A DNA stretch of 64,000 bases. Source: Parapristionchus giblindavisi (taxonomy: Eukaryota; Nematoda; Chromadorea; Rhabditida; Diplogasteridae). The stretch lies in the NCBI GenBank assembly GCA_943737045.1, contig CALSFV010000351.1:1-64000 (forward strand), given 5' to 3'. Shown piece by piece: positions 1-16,467 of this stretch. Position 1 is the first letter of the stretch. Every line of letters begins with the position of its first letter. The notes beneath the pieces are model-generated. The model saw nothing but the letters and a program-made list of their open reading frames with translations. It searched no databases and had not been told where the DNA came from. The position numbers and the translations under genes were made by a program.

Positions 1-261
1 CAGAAGCCTTAGCCTAGTCTTGTGATGTCACGTCTGATCACATTTCCCAACGTTCATGCTTACTGCCTCTGCTATATAAGGTGGCTTTGCCATTTCTTAA
101 TGAACGCATGTGAAAGTCTCGGAAGAATTGCAATCTTCGAGATAAATTACGTTTTTGCTCCAAACTTGTCTGATATGAGCCGTACGATCGTCAATTATGG
201 TTCGCCATTCCTTGTCCTTGAGCCGGAATGCTTAGTGCGGGATATGGAAAGAGTGATTGAT

Positions 262-275
262 AATGATTGGGGAGA

Positions 276-313
<38 letters not shown>

Positions 314-317
314 AGGC

Positions 318-349
<32 letters not shown>

Positions 350-403
350 AGGCGAGAGAGAGAGCGAGAGAAAGATGGCGAGAGAGAGAGGGGAGAGAGC
401 GAG
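262..403. repeat. AG microsatellite
   Basis: Almost pure AG dinucleotide repeat with a few interruptions (GATAGAGAAGGC units). The Arg/Glu-rich and Ser/Leu-rich reading frames across it are by-products of the repeat and not genes. Confidence 0.97.
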
Positions 404-1407
404 AGTGAATAAATGCAATCATCTCTCCTATCACCCGTATACATTCAATACTCCCTCTCTCGATATAACAGTCAGTTCATTGTCAGTGTCGCATGTATCA
501 TTCTTGCAATGTAAACTTTCGTTGTATCAACCACTATTCATTATCTTGAACGACGCTCTCCCAGTACTGGGTGCTGTATCGTCCGCTACTCAATACAGTT
601 CCAGTACTAGTCATTTATTAGTCATGTTTTCACTTTTTCTTTAGCTCAGTGTTATCTCTAAATCTCGAGTGCCATGAAGGAAATTCAAATTCAAATTCAT
701 TTATCATATCAGACAGACTCAGGTCAGATGAGTAATGACGCGATTAGCGTCATCCATTGGTATAGACCACCATACCGATCCCATAACTCTTCTCACTTCA
801 TCTCGCCAACGTAGAGGAGGTTGTCCAGGCTGTCTCCTTTTAATGAAGGAAATATGTCAGCAATATTATTTGTATGTATATTATTAGTATTGTTTGTAAT
901 ATCCATGATTTACTCCTGAATCTTCCTATCCTGTCCACCGCTGGACCCATTACCATGGAAACGCCCATACCCTTTCTCTCTTCTGGCACCATGCCAAGAA
1001 ATGTGCCTCTCGTTGTCTGACCCTCGTGTTTCCCCTACATCCTTTAGGAGCAGGGCCGAAACACTGGATCGTTGTATAAAACTAAATATTCTTACTAGTT
1101 CTTTCTTAAACAATTTGCAACACCACCCATTTTTAGTTTCTCTGTGTCTCGTTCCTTAGTATTTCTGCCCTTTCCGTTCTCTCTGTCTCCATTTCGGACC
1201 ACTGCCCACTTTACACTATTGCCTGGCTAATGCGTGAACCCCGAGGGCGAAATCTGACTCATTAATCATATTAATAGATAAATGAGCGAATTAAGACAAT
1301 GCTCTGTGTTGCTAGTCAAAGCAACGCAGGGCATTGTCTCAATTCGCTTAATTATCATTGTCAATTCGGAATGATTACTCATATTTTCTCCTTTCAATTA
1401 ACCTCCT
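404..1407. other. no gene recognised
   Basis: No splice-supported coding exon was found here. A 67-codon minus-strand frame at 910-1113 has somewhat coding-like composition (Gly, Arg, Asn), but no family was recognised and no flanking exon fits in phase, so it is left uncalled. Confidence 0.5.
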
Positions 1408-1642
1408 ACACTGACGGCAAACTCTCTCATATTTGAGCCATAGGTTATCTAACATGCGACAGTTAGAGACAGGTTAGCTCATATGTCAGACAACTTAGTT
1501 AGCTTACTCCAGTCCCCGTTACAATCTCGAGCGAGAGAGTATTATATAACGTATCTTTTTTGAGAGAGTTTGGAGTAAGCTAACCTTTCCCTATGGCTGT
1601 CCAGTTAGACAACCTAGATCTGAGAGAATTTGCCGTGAGTGT
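1408..1642. mobile_element. foldback MITE, ACACTSACRGC type
   Basis: The ends form an inverted pair: ACACTGACGGCAAACTCTCT on the left and the complement of TTTGCCGTGAGTGT on the right. The inner part is also palindromic, with TTAGCTTACTCC near 1500 matching GGAGTAAGCTAA near 1572. No coding capacity. A related element with the same terminal motif lies at 44963-45441. Confidence 0.7.
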
Positions 1643-1748
1643 ACGCGTTTTATCCCTCTTTTGCACGATCATGAGACTGTCTGGCCTATATCGCTAATAT
1701 AACTAGCCTTTTCAATTAAACTGCATAATTATTACTTTTCGTACTTAA

Positions 1749-1861
1749 AAGGTATATCCGAGCTGATTTGAAACTCTTCGCTATGGAAATGCCCTATCGT
1801 TTCCTTTGTCTACGATAGAGCGTTTCCAGAGCGGAGAGTAGGATTAGCTCGGGATCTCCCA
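1749..1861. mobile_element. M2 palindromic MITE (about 110 bp), TTAA-flanked
   Basis: An inverted repeat ending in CGAGCTGATTTGAAACTC and in GAGAGTAGGATTAGCTCGGG, with TTAA just outside each end. The core carries the family's CTTTGTCTACGATAGAG loop. It belongs to the most abundant repeat family in this window. Confidence 0.8.
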
Positions 1862-2780
1862 TTAATAAAACAAATCGTTTCAAATCAACTGTATAAATAA
1901 CTACATATTACTCATAATACTTTAATGATCATTACTACCCCTCCTTTCCCTCTGTCATTTACCTTCTTCCTCCTTTCTCTTCGACTTGTTAGGGCAACCG
2001 TTTATGCTGTCGGCTGTTTCGTCTTCTTTTTCCTCGTTCCTTGTGCCTGCATGGCCTACTGGTTATATTGGACAACTTTAGAGGAGCAAAAAGAGGAAAA
2101 GTAGTCATATCCGTCATGTATGTCTAACAAGCCACATAAGAGACGTAGCGGCCGAAACACCTTGATTTATTTATTTAGTTTTTTTTTAAAAAGTTTAACA
2201 TTATTAGGTTGTAACTATAATGTGCATGCAAACCTTGATTTGTACCTGATATTAGATTCGTTTAATAATTGTAAAGGAATACTGTACTCTGATTTGACCA
2301 CTCTGATCTCACTCTCTCATGTATTCTTTATCCGGCTATATAATACAGCACATTTATCTTATTTTATTTATTTATTTATTTATCCTACACCACAAGGGAT
2401 GTTTCATCAAGTACAAAGTGTTCGAGTACAAGAAAATATTATCAGCACAAAGTGCTGAAGAGTAAGTCAGAGGCAGTAGCTCGCCATTTCTCATTCTTCC
2501 CTACCGAAATACCGAGAATAGCGATAGACTACCCAGCGGTATCGAACTATCATTTGGTATTTTGAAATTCCCCTTCGTATAATACATCAAAGTGAAGCCA
2601 TTATAGTGGCTGTTATTCGTTCCTTTCAGTGTCACAATCTAGAATCATGTGATTGCTCTCTTTTTATATTGCGGCTGGTCAACAAAATTGGAATCCTCAG
2701 CGCACACCTATCCACAGGCATTCGAACTAGATGAACAATTTGTTAGTATATGTAGATCAGTATGATATAAGGTCAATATA
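1862..2780. other. intergenic, no gene recognised
   Basis: AT-rich spacer. The longest frame (2120-2458, +) is Leu/Phe/Tyr-rich, runs through a TTTATT repeat, and has no convincing start context or splice partners. Confidence 0.5.
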
Positions 2781-2783
2781 AAT

Positions 2784-3082
2784 TAGGACCGAAGAAGAGA
2801 TTAGGCCCTCCGGATTTTTCCTTGAATTTGTGTTTTGACATGATCAGACTCAGGGCTTTGTGCGTCTTGATAACGGGAAGTACCACTTTTTACTCTTTCT
2901 TTAGCCTTCGCCACAATTTACAATGACACACATATGTGGAATAATTTTCCTTGGTCAAAAGGTCCGATGAAGAGATTAGGCCCTCCGGACTGAATTGGCC
3001 TTGAAATATCACTGGCCTAGCAGTGATAACCCGCAGGACTTCGTGTGCCTTGAATAACGGGTTGTACCTTTACCTTTACCTA
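2784..3082 (+). mobile_element. two truncated SINE 3' ends
   Basis: Two copies of the SINE 3' region (2784-2890 and 2963-3082). The second is nearly identical to the body of the full copy at 37016-37280: it has GAGATTAGGCCCTCCGGACT, then CACTGGCCTAGCAGTGATAA, and ends in CCTTTACCTTTACC. Both lack the tRNA-like head. Confidence 0.8.
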
Positions 3083-3144
3083 ATTGGGAATCGTAAATTC
3101 AGTGCAACAATACATGCATGTCTTGTAATTGAATCTTCTTCTTC

Positions 3145-3780
3145 AACCATGAAATCATGTCACGGGTCACATGAGTGGTCCTCTAAATACAATAAGGAAC
3201 ATACACCATAGCCTACTAATGGTATACATAATATAATAGTAACGCTCATGTACATAGGTGTGCTGTAATTTTCGTGGTAAATATTTTACAGATAAGGCGT
3301 GAAATCTGGAAATGTCGGTAAAAGTCTTCAAACTTAGCTTATCCTTCGAGTTGATCTCTCTACATCTTATTCAAATCTATCATATCTTTATGTTCATGTC
3401 TTAATTGTTTAGCTCTCATTGCTCTTATAGAGCTAAACTATGTCTAATAATAAAAAAAACCATAATAAAAAAAATTATTATGGTTTTTTATCCTAACTTA
3501 GTTTCTAACACCACCCAATTGTTAGTCTCTCCGTTTCTTTTTCACTATAATACAATTCTTCATGTTATGGGTCACTTGAGTGGTCCCTAATACAATGAGA
3601 AACACGCACTTTATCCCATAGCCTACTAATGGGAGTAGTAAGGTCCAGGTACAAGACATGATATCTTGAAACATTAAATTCTTCTTGTGTTGGGTCACAT
3701 GTCGCTTGATGCAATGGGAAACACGCACTATAGCCTATAGCCCATATAGCCTACTAATGGGAGTAAGGTCCAGGTTGAAT
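3145..3780 (+). repeat. three degenerate direct repeats of about 100 bp
   Basis: Three units, roughly 3145-3230, 3555-3660 and 3680-3780, share the order CATG/TTGGGTCACNTGAGTGG, a run of AATACAATGRGAAACACGC, and CATAGCCTACTAATGG. The last two also share GTAAGGTCCAGGT. A small palindrome (ACCATAATAA / TTATTATGGT) lies between units one and two. No function is evident. Confidence 0.7.
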
Positions 3781-3869
3781 TGGGGGCGGAGTCTTTGATG
3801 GATACATTTCCTTAATTACTTCGACCTTGACTTATTCCGCCTTTCGAATTCCAGTATTCGTCTCCGAGG

Positions 3870-4600
3870 ACCATCTCTCCCCTCCCTATCCTCCTCAATT
3901 TCTCTCCTCCGTCTCATCCCTCTCTCTCCTTTTCTCTTCCCCTGCCCCCCTCCATTTCTTTCTCTCTCACCCCAACTCCCCCTCCCTCTCTCTCCCCTCT
4001 CCCTTGCTTTTCTCGCTCTCCCCTACTTCCCCTTCTTTTCTCGCTCTCTCCTTCCCTCCTTTTCTTTCTCTCTCCTCCTCCCCTCCTTTTCTCTCTCCCC
4101 TCTCCTCCTTTTCTCTCTCCCCTCTTTCCCTACTCCCATTCCTTTCTCTCTCTCCTCCTCCCCTCCTTTCCTCTCCCCTACTCCTCCTTCCCTTCCTTTT
4201 CACTCCCTCTCTCTTCGCCCTCCCTTTCTCTCTCCTACTCGTCCTTCCCCTCCTTTTCTCTCTGTCCCCTACTCCCCCTCCTCCTCTTTCTTCCCTCCCC
4301 CTTCCTCCTTTCTCTCTCCCCTCCTCTCTCTTCAATAACAATCTACATGCATGTAATGTACACTTGATCATGAGAACGGTCAAGAGACAGAGAAAAGGGG
4401 AGAATTGACTCAGCGAATGGTAAATCATTCTCTGTCTTTATAACACTCTCCTCCTCGAGGAGGATCCTCCTCTGTTCCTCTCCCTCTCTCCCTCTCCCGT
4501 CTCCCTTCCCCCCTCATCTCTCCTTCTCTCTCCTCCTCCTTCCCTCCTTTTCTCTCTCTCCACTCCCCCCCCCTTCTCCCTCTCGCTATCACATCCTATC
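3870..4600. repeat. CT-rich low-complexity tract
   Basis: Polypyrimidine sequence built from imperfect CTCCTCCC / CCTTTTCTCTCT units. The Ser/Leu/Pro-rich frame on + and Glu/Arg/Gly-rich frame on - are composition effects. Confidence 0.9.
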
Positions 4601-5011
4601 ATTCCACCGCTACCACACCACCTTCTTCGTTCTCGTTTATTTCTCGCCGTTACCTCTTTCTCGCCTGTTTTACGAATCGTATCCCCTCCACCTTTTCCTT
4701 AACTGCTCCTCCACTACTCCTGTCGTTCTGCTCCATCGTCACGTCCCTTCTGTATGCAAGAACCGTGCATGATATCTGTTAAAGCCCTAGCCAAGCTAAT
4801 GATTTCACTCTCCGCACATGTAACACTCTCTCGCAGACAAAGATGTACAGCGAGAATGGTCAGAGAAGAGCGTTTCAAATTAGCCTGGTCGTGCTATCAA
4901 AAGCATCATGGATATAGCCCATTGTACTTATTTTGCTCGTCCTCATTCATCTTCCTCTTATCTCGATCCTTCTATTTCTTTGTTTGTTTGCATATTACTC
5001 ACACCTTGCCA

Positions 5012-5148
5012 TATACCTTCCTCTCCCTCTCTATCTCTTTCTCTCTCTCCCTCTCCTCCCCTCCCCTTCCAAGAATGGCAAACACGCTGCTTCTACAATG
5101 TCCCGAGGCTCTGTTATACTTGTCACCTCGTCTCTCTTTCGTCTCTCT

Positions 5149-5206
<58 letters not shown>

Positions 5207-5224
5207 TCTCTCTCTCTCTCTCTC

Positions 5225-5295
<71 letters not shown>

Positions 5296-5297
5296 GT

Positions 5298-5371
<74 letters not shown>

Positions 5372-5480
5372 CTCTTCTGTGTCTCTATCTCTCTTTCTCT
5401 CTCCCTCCCCTCTCTCCCTCCCTCTCTCCCCCTCTCTCTCTCTCCGCCTGCCTCTCTCTCTGTCTCTCTCCCTATTCTAT
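5012..5480. repeat. CT microsatellite
   Basis: Long, nearly pure CT repeat with short interruptions (TCTTCC, GTCCCCCC, TCGCTC). All three forward reading frames are open through it because CT repeats contain no stop codon. None is treated as a gene. Confidence 0.97.
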
Positions 5481-5869
5481 CCCCATCTTTAACGCCACTC
5501 CATATAATTTTGCTGCCACTTCAGAGTATTTTGTTCATTGTATCATCTTTCACTTAATTCTACGTCCACTGTCTCTCACTATACTAGCTAGTTGATCGTC
5601 GTGCCAAATTGATCTTTGATCTTTGATCTTTCTGATCGCTCACATTCTCCTTATGTCATATTCTTATAGAATTCTCTTTGATTCTGTTTGTCAATGATAT
5701 TTCTATCAATTGATGATGATATAGAAGAGAAGTAACTTAACAAAAGTAAGCAAACAGTATCGGCTGTCTACTCGGAACGTTATAGACTCAGTAATTGATT
5801 GGATTACCTATGTTTACTGCGCTTTCTCTATTTTCATTACTGTATTATTATTCTGACATAAGCATTGAA

Positions 5870-5985
5870 ACATCTTTATTTGCTTTTTCATCATTTGTTC
5901 GTAGCGGGTAACCATGAGATTTCGCCATTCCGAACGATTGTGTTCGCGACTTGATCACGACTTGCATGAATTGAGGGGCATTTAT
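5870..5985 (-). pseudogene. LINE reverse-transcriptase C-terminus remnant
   Basis: The minus strand reads PQFMQVV, then (in a shifted frame) an HNRSEWR-like stretch. This matches the better preserved remnant at 25849-25980, where the residues are PQFMQIARHNRSEWRNF. The copy is frameshifted and short, so it is a dead 3' fragment of a non-LTR retrotransposon. Confidence 0.6.
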
Positions 5986-5989
5986 TATT

Positions 5990-7078
5990 ATTATTGTTGT
6001 TGAAACAGTCTTCATCAAGAGTGAAATGCAGTGTTGCCACTGAATCTGTTGTGTCATAAAAGAGTGCCTTCTTTCACCGCATATTGCGTTAGGAAGGCGC
6101 GAAAAAAAAACAGAAAAGAAAAGCGACAGAATCTTGAATCAGTGGTGACTTTTCTCTCTTTTACACTTTGCTCAACTTTACAAAAGATGATAAAAACTAA
6201 TGAATGATTGGATTATGCATAATCGCTATTTCTCTATTGTCGCACTTTACCTCCAACGTGCATTTTGCTTAACTCGCTGTTGTTGGGCATACTTTTATTT
6301 ACGAATACAAAGATATATTAGTACAATTGCATGTCTATTATGATCTATATCATTTTAATATATACCTACGTAATTTCTCTTTATTCATTCATCATCAAAA
6401 CTGCCAATAGATCATATTACCATATTCCATTACGTTCTCTGACGAAGAGTTTCTGTCCAAATACCACTCTCGAAACGCTGTGAATAACAAATTGTACATC
6501 TAGTTCGGATGCCCGTTGATGGAGTGGGTCTGGTCAATACGGGTGATTCCAATTTTGTTGACCAAACGGTATAAAAGAATAATGTCTGATTACCGCAGAC
6601 ACATCGATGTCAATCAATCACCTTCAATCATTCTATTCCCGCATTGTTTATCCTCTCAATTCTCCATCTCTCTAACTTTGAGATTCTTTCCCCACTACTT
6701 CAATCTCACACTTGGGGGTAGACATTGATTGATTATCTCTAACGCTCTACTCTATCTTTACCTATGGGTAAAGAGATTTAGAGTTAAAACGCTGCTTTAC
6801 TCACCACTCCTTAATCGTTCTCTTAATCGATTAATCGTTCTTATCGAATTGCTCCCGGTTTCTAATCTAGCTTTTTGTGACTCTATTCCTTCAAACTCTT
6901 CTGTATCACCTTGAAGGACCCCTGGAAGATTTATTAACTGTTAATATGTCCTGAAAAGAGAAGAACGCACACAAGAAACGAGAAAATGCGTGAAAAATTA
7001 GAGTTTAAATTAGAGTCTTGACTTCTAATTACATTTAAAGTGCATGGATTCTTATTCTTGTACATCTATTAAAATTAT
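5990..7078. other. intergenic, no gene recognised
   Basis: AT-rich spacer with no exon chain that holds phase. Short frames at 6516-6914 have no supporting splice sites. Confidence 0.5.
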
Positions 7079-7600
7079 TTATTTTATTTTATTTGCTCTT
7101 CTCTTCTTGCGCTCGGGGTCAGAAAACTCACCTAGCACCACCTGCCATTGCCCTAAGCGCCTTATACGAGCATGAAAGAAGGATGAAATCATAGTCAATG
7201 CTTGACGCAAAACAAGGGTGACAGAGATATAGAGGTAGAGAGAGGTAGAGGTAGAGGTAGAAGGATAGAGCAAGAGGTAGAGGGATAAAGCAAGAAGTAG
7301 AGGTAGAGGCAGAGGTAGAGGTAGAGTTAGAGGTAGAGGTAGAGGGACAGCGGTAGGTGTTATAGATAGCCGGGAGAAGGTTCCTTCCGGTTCTACGACA
7401 ATGTTCTTCTTCGTGTATGGTGTTGTGTGTTTGCGCGTAAGTGTAGGTATACCATCCTCATGTTCTTCTTCTTCTTCTATTCCATTGTCTTGAGTATTCT
7501 CACTTTCGTTCCCGTCTATGTAGGCGTCAGAGACGCGGAAGATCAATTTCGAGGGCGAGTTTCGGCTCGTGATCACCCACTTTTGGTGGTGGGAACTTTT
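7079..7600 (-). CDS. uncertain minus-strand ORF with GAGGTA repeat
   Basis: An open frame of about 170 codons. The first half (about residues 25-90) has coding-like composition with an acidic run of five Glu. The second half is an artefact of a GAGGTA hexamer repeat at 7220-7345, read as Pro-Leu/Ser-Thr. The apparent start lies in the end of an M2 MITE, so the true 5' end is unknown. It could be an exon of an undetected gene or chance. No family recognised. Confidence 0.2.
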   Translation of the reverse strand, partial: KSSHHQKWVITSRNSPSKLIFRVSDAYIDGNESENTQDNGIEEEEEHEDGIPTLTRKHTTPYTKKNIVVEPEGTFSRLSITPTAVPLPLPLTLPLPLPLPLLLALSLYLLLYPSTSTSTSLYLYISVTLVLRQALTMISSFFHARIRRLGQWQVVLGEFSDPERKKRRANKIK

Positions 7601-7612
7601 TGTTTCTATTAA

Positions 7613-7722
7613 AGGCACACCTCTGGCTAATTTGAAACTCTCCGCTCTAGCAATGCACTCTCGCTTCCTGTCAACGAAAGAGCGTTGCAGATCAGAGAGT
7701 AAAATTAACTCGGAGTGTGTCG
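7613..7722. mobile_element. M2 palindromic MITE, TTAA-flanked
   Basis: A 110-bp inverted repeat with TTAA at 7609-7612 and 7723-7726. Left arm GCTAATTTGAAACTCTCCGC, right arm with GAGAGTAAAATTAACTCGGA. Confidence 0.85.
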
Positions 7723-7723
7723 T

Positions 7724-8372
7724 TAACTACCGCTTTGTTCGGCTTTCAACTTTGAAAAGAACGATGTAATCTATTCAATGTGCACACGTTTCAGTCAATC
7801 GACCCCTCCAAAATATGATACTTGATCCATGTAATCGGTTATTCAGTAGTGTTCAATCAAGTACTGTGGAAATGATGATGGCCTAACTTATAATTTTACA
7901 TTTAATGTGCATGCAAACCTATACTTGTACATCTGTTAATATTATTAATTAACTTAAATGCCACTGCACAATCGTATTGCATATCAGTCTACCTGTTTTT
8001 ATCCAATTTCGTCATCTTATAATGTGTACTTCCGCTCTGCTCCTCTCAATTCATTGCCTAATGCGTTCGTTTCCGCTGCATGTTTGGTCATTGCACTTCC
8101 GTTGCGCCAGCGCGACGCCGTCCTCTCCCACTTGTTAACTTATTGGTGATTTTATCTCGTTTAATTACACGTTCTGCTATCAATGCGTATTCGTCAAGAG
8201 TAGGCTCTGATGTTTCAAGTCATGCCTCTGATCACATCAGAGTCTACTCTTGGTAAAAGTGTTTAAACCGCAACTGTAACTGTCTCTGATCCGATTCATG
8301 ACCTACCGTAATTTTCCACGATAAATTTATCGATTGATAATGATCAAATTTCAGTTGATGGTATCATAATAC
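7724..8372. other. spacer with one small palindrome
   Basis: No exon is supported. At about 8197-8262 an imperfect hairpin pairs CAAGAGTAGGCTCTGATG with CATCAGAGTCTACTCTTG. Half of the same motif recurs at about 24628. Confidence 0.6.
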
Positions 8373-9899
8373 ATGGACACAATGAGCAATTCTACGTCGT
8401 TATTCAATGATACGCAGGCAATCAGTGAGTATTATTGACTTTTTTTTTAATTTAAAAAAAAATAATATGAGAAAACCTTCTTGCTCTCTTCACACCCATT
8501 ATATCTCGCTTCCAGAAAGTAAAGAAATACTGCGCGAACTATGATGATACTGTTGACGATAGTTTTGCCTCATTTAATACAAAAATTATGATGTGACCGC
8601 AAGAAACAAGTACCACTGGAACCATCTCATGTCGCTACAAACCCGGTGATCCAGCTCATAGTCGATCTCGATAAAATGTTTAAATTTAAAATGTGAATTT
8701 TTTGATTGCTGAAAACATGTGCGGTTGAAGAGTCACGGGGGGGGAGGGGGAATCGACAAGGGGGGGGGAAGGTAAACTACGACCATTCGATGCATAACAA
8801 CCCCCAGTGTCTGTATACACAACGTCTTTGCTAGCGATAGTGTAGGATAGTTCTTCATATCATCACTGCTACTTATTTCTGTCAGAACCCAGCGTATTTC
8901 CGTGTTTTAGTTCGTTTCAGTAATCTGGTAATTGAAATTCTCTTTCGAAGGAGTTCACCTCAGAGACTAAGATTTATTTATATGCATTTTGTCAACGTGC
9001 ATATAACGAGAGAGAAGAGTACTAAATGTTTTGATGATGATAGAGATTTGTACTTTTTTAAGATCTAGAGCGTAAAACCACTAGATTTGGGAAATTATCA
9101 GTGATAGTTAAGGAATTGTACACTGTCTACTTGATAGAATTTTAGATTTTTTTTCGAGATGAAAGATATACTCAATATCAATCAATTGCAGACAGAGTGA
9201 TGGCAGAGGATGTCCCTCCATCCCCTTCGACGTTATCCACTGATTTGGCAACAACAACCACTCATATCCCCACCACTCCTTACAGTGATGAACTCAGTGG
9301 AGGAGCCATAGCAGGAATCGTTATAGGATGCGTGGTAAATTTTACATATCGTAAATATTATCGTTTTTTCTAGGTCAATATGTTAGGCAGGTGCCTAAAC
9401 AATATTTCAAAATCTAAATCTTATCATATAATAAGGTCTTCTTGAGCAATTATTGTGAGTGCTGAAAAGAAAGACAAGAAAAGATAACGATAATGTATTG
9501 TTATTTTAAGGTGGGCGCAATTCTATTACTGCTGACACTGTTCTTCGCTTATCGATGGGTAAGTATAGTTTTGAACAATATAAATAAGGTTCGGTCACTC
9601 AAAACATTGTACATTTTTAATGTTAAATTCTACACATTGATCTCTATATTTTCACATCAAATCATATGACTAGAAGCAGATTACGACGATCTGTACAGGT
9701 TTTCTGTACACGATCTCATAATTCGAATCAATCGATCAATAAAATGAACTAATAAAATCAATCAATCAATAAAATCAATAAATTCCAGATCAAAGAGCGG
9801 CGAAAGAACCACGGCGAGTACAAGCCCCACGAGGAAGAGGAAGAGCACGCCAAGAACTTGCCCTACCTAACTCCGCCCTCTATCGAAGGACTTATCTGA
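8373..9899 (+). CDS. crb-3: short Crumbs (CRB3-like) transmembrane protein
   Basis: Exons 9192-9334 (ATG at 9200), 9511-9558 and 9789-9899 join in phase to give 97 aa. A possible first exon at 8373-8424 (with NST and NDT glycosylation sequons) also joins in phase and gives 117 aa, close to CRB3 length. Order: Thr/Pro-rich ectodomain, a Gly/Ala-rich then Leu-rich membrane span of about 25 residues, then a 38-residue cytoplasmic tail. The tail has ERRKNHGEYKPHEEE near the membrane, like the GTY.P FERM-binding motif of Crumbs, and ends in EGLI, resembling the ERLI PDZ ligand. Known role of the family: apical polarity in epithelia through Stardust/Pals1 and Par-6. There are no EGF repeats, which is the CRB3 arrangement. 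No signal peptide is seen, so a further 5' exon may be missing. The assignment rests on the tail and architecture; the symbol is by analogy with the C. elegans CRB3 homologue. Confidence 0.72.
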
Positions 9900-9950
9900 T
9901 CTTTGGTCTTTGGTCTTTGATCTTTGATCTTTGATCATCGATCTTCCACC
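9897..9950 (+). repeat. TTTGATC heptamer run at crb-3 3' end
   Basis: Begins at the crb-3 stop codon itself: TGATCTTTGGTCTTTGGTC followed by TTTGATCTTTGATCTTTGATC. It lies in the presumed 3' UTR, in gene-sense orientation. Confidence 0.85.
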
Positions 9951-10626
9951 CAGTGACTTACACAATCGTACTTACCACACATTAGAGCTTGCCCAATCAT
10001 TTATTTTCTCATTTTCCTTTTTTCGTTCTTTCATAACTACAGGCATAGAGATCAGATTCTTGGCTGTCCAAAAGTTGCGAAAATCAAAGAAAAACGAGGC
10101 GTTACAGAGATTTTCTGCTCGTCCTAATAAATTCGTGACTTTTGAACGCCACATTATATTATATTCCGGTTCTAGTTCACTTTCAAAAACATTCACTTGT
10201 AACCCCAAAACCAATTCAAAGTGCCTCCATCATGTGATATAACCAATCAATCAATACTTGGATTTTGTTTTGATTTTTCCCTATTTTATTGATTTTTGCT
10301 AAATTAGATGTATAATAAAATGGTTTAACGTATTGATTGAATGATGATGAATTCTCTCAAATGTGAGGGGTAGATATTCCGCAATTTTTTTCTCCATTGC
10401 ATGTAATATGCTGATAAACGCAAAAGTTGTCAACTCGAAAAGTTGGGACATTGGATGGGAAATTCTCAGTGTCTTTGCGGTGATAGATTATAAATCATTA
10501 TAATGTAATGTTTAAAAAAACGAAAATACGTAGTATTTTACTCGTGAACCGATCTCGAGATGGGAGATGAGAGCTCGTTGTTTGAGAAGAGTAAGCCAAT
10601 AGTGAGAGGGGATCAGAGATCAAAGA
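9951..10626. other. convergent intergenic spacer
   Basis: Separates the + strand crb-3 gene from the 3' end of the - strand 13-exon gene. Overlapping frames at 9931-10242 lack splice support. ATAATAAA at about 10311 could serve crb-3 polyadenylation. A heptamer GATCAAAGATCA lies next to the minus-strand stop codon at 10617-10628. Confidence 0.5.
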
Positions 10627-15234
<4,608 letters not shown>

Positions 15235-16467
15235 GACGTCGACCGAATAGGAGACAGCGCAGAGGAAAGAATGATATGGTTGAAAGGAAAATTGAAAAAA
15301 AGTGCGTTTTTTTTGTTACATGTAATCCAGTTAACCTACCAAGTGCAACAATACTCCAATGTTCTGCTTTTCTCTATACTTCTACTATTATTATACAAGA
15401 ATATTCTCAAAATATTGTATTATTTATGTCATCTGCGAATGTCAGTATTTTCAAGATACGAGCTGATAGACCATAGACCAACAAGATAATAACACCAAGG
15501 GCATTGGAATCTGAAACCTGAAACCGCTGTTGGTCCCGAGGTATTTCTATAGTTGTTACCGGAACTATGAGTCACAAGGCAAGTCAGAGAGGAATAAATG
15601 ATAGCACGAAATGAGAGATACAGAGAACGCGACGTTTTTGAGGCATTTTCAGCACCATGTTATGAAAATTCTGAGTCATTCCTCAGACGGACTTATTCGA
15701 GGTAAATGGATAAGGCGAAACGGAATAACATCGGTCCTCTCTCGGTCTCCACAAAGCTAGACGATCCCGTTGGTCTGACAAATGTGCCGTAAAAAGCTTT
15801 GGCGGTTGCGTTTGTCAAAAATCACCTGTGATGTTGACGAGTACTATAATGAGAACTATCTAAAAGTACGGTATCCTACCTATAATACTCTAGCGCTCGA
15901 GATAGTAATAGTAACTGGGATTAAGCTATAACCTCTGTGAGGCCACAGTCACCGATCGATTTCCTGATTTTTATTTATTTTTTATATTTATTTATTTTTT
16001 TTATAAATATGGCTTTGTCAGGCATCTCACGTATGCGAGAACGTTTCTCTACTTATCGCGTCTTAGAATACTTATAGCTCATATATTTTCCGTCAGTGTA
16101 AAGAGAAAGTATGAAAAACAAGCACCACTTTTTCTCCGCTTAGCTATTCTCGTGTTTTCGCTATGTACATAGCCCTTTCCGGACACAATACATCACTTGT
16201 TGTTGCTGATGGTACAGGCCGATTCTCTTATCCACTAGACCATGCCCCCCTCCCCATTTGGAATATCCCCAGAAACTTCAGAATACCCCCACTGGGTTCT
16301 CGTTGTGTTTTTTTATTGTCTCCGTGTTTCAAAAATATCCTGCCTCTATAGTATTTTTATTATTTATCAGTATAAGTATTCTCGTTTTATTAATATTATT
16401 ATTGTCATTATGTAGTATTATTAATAATAATAACGTTTATGATATTACTTTTAAACTTTTAAGAAAA
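15235..16467. promoter_or_regulatory. divergent intergenic region
   Basis: Lies between two divergently transcribed genes (13-exon gene on -, two-exon gene on +), so it should hold both promoters. No specific element could be identified. No exon chain was found; a TTTATT-rich low-complexity stretch is at 15970-16010. Confidence 0.4.

Noticed and set aside
3827..5595. Long Ser/Leu/Pro-rich open frames
   Set aside because: They coincide with CT-rich tracts and microsatellites, where several frames are open at once because the repeat has no stops.
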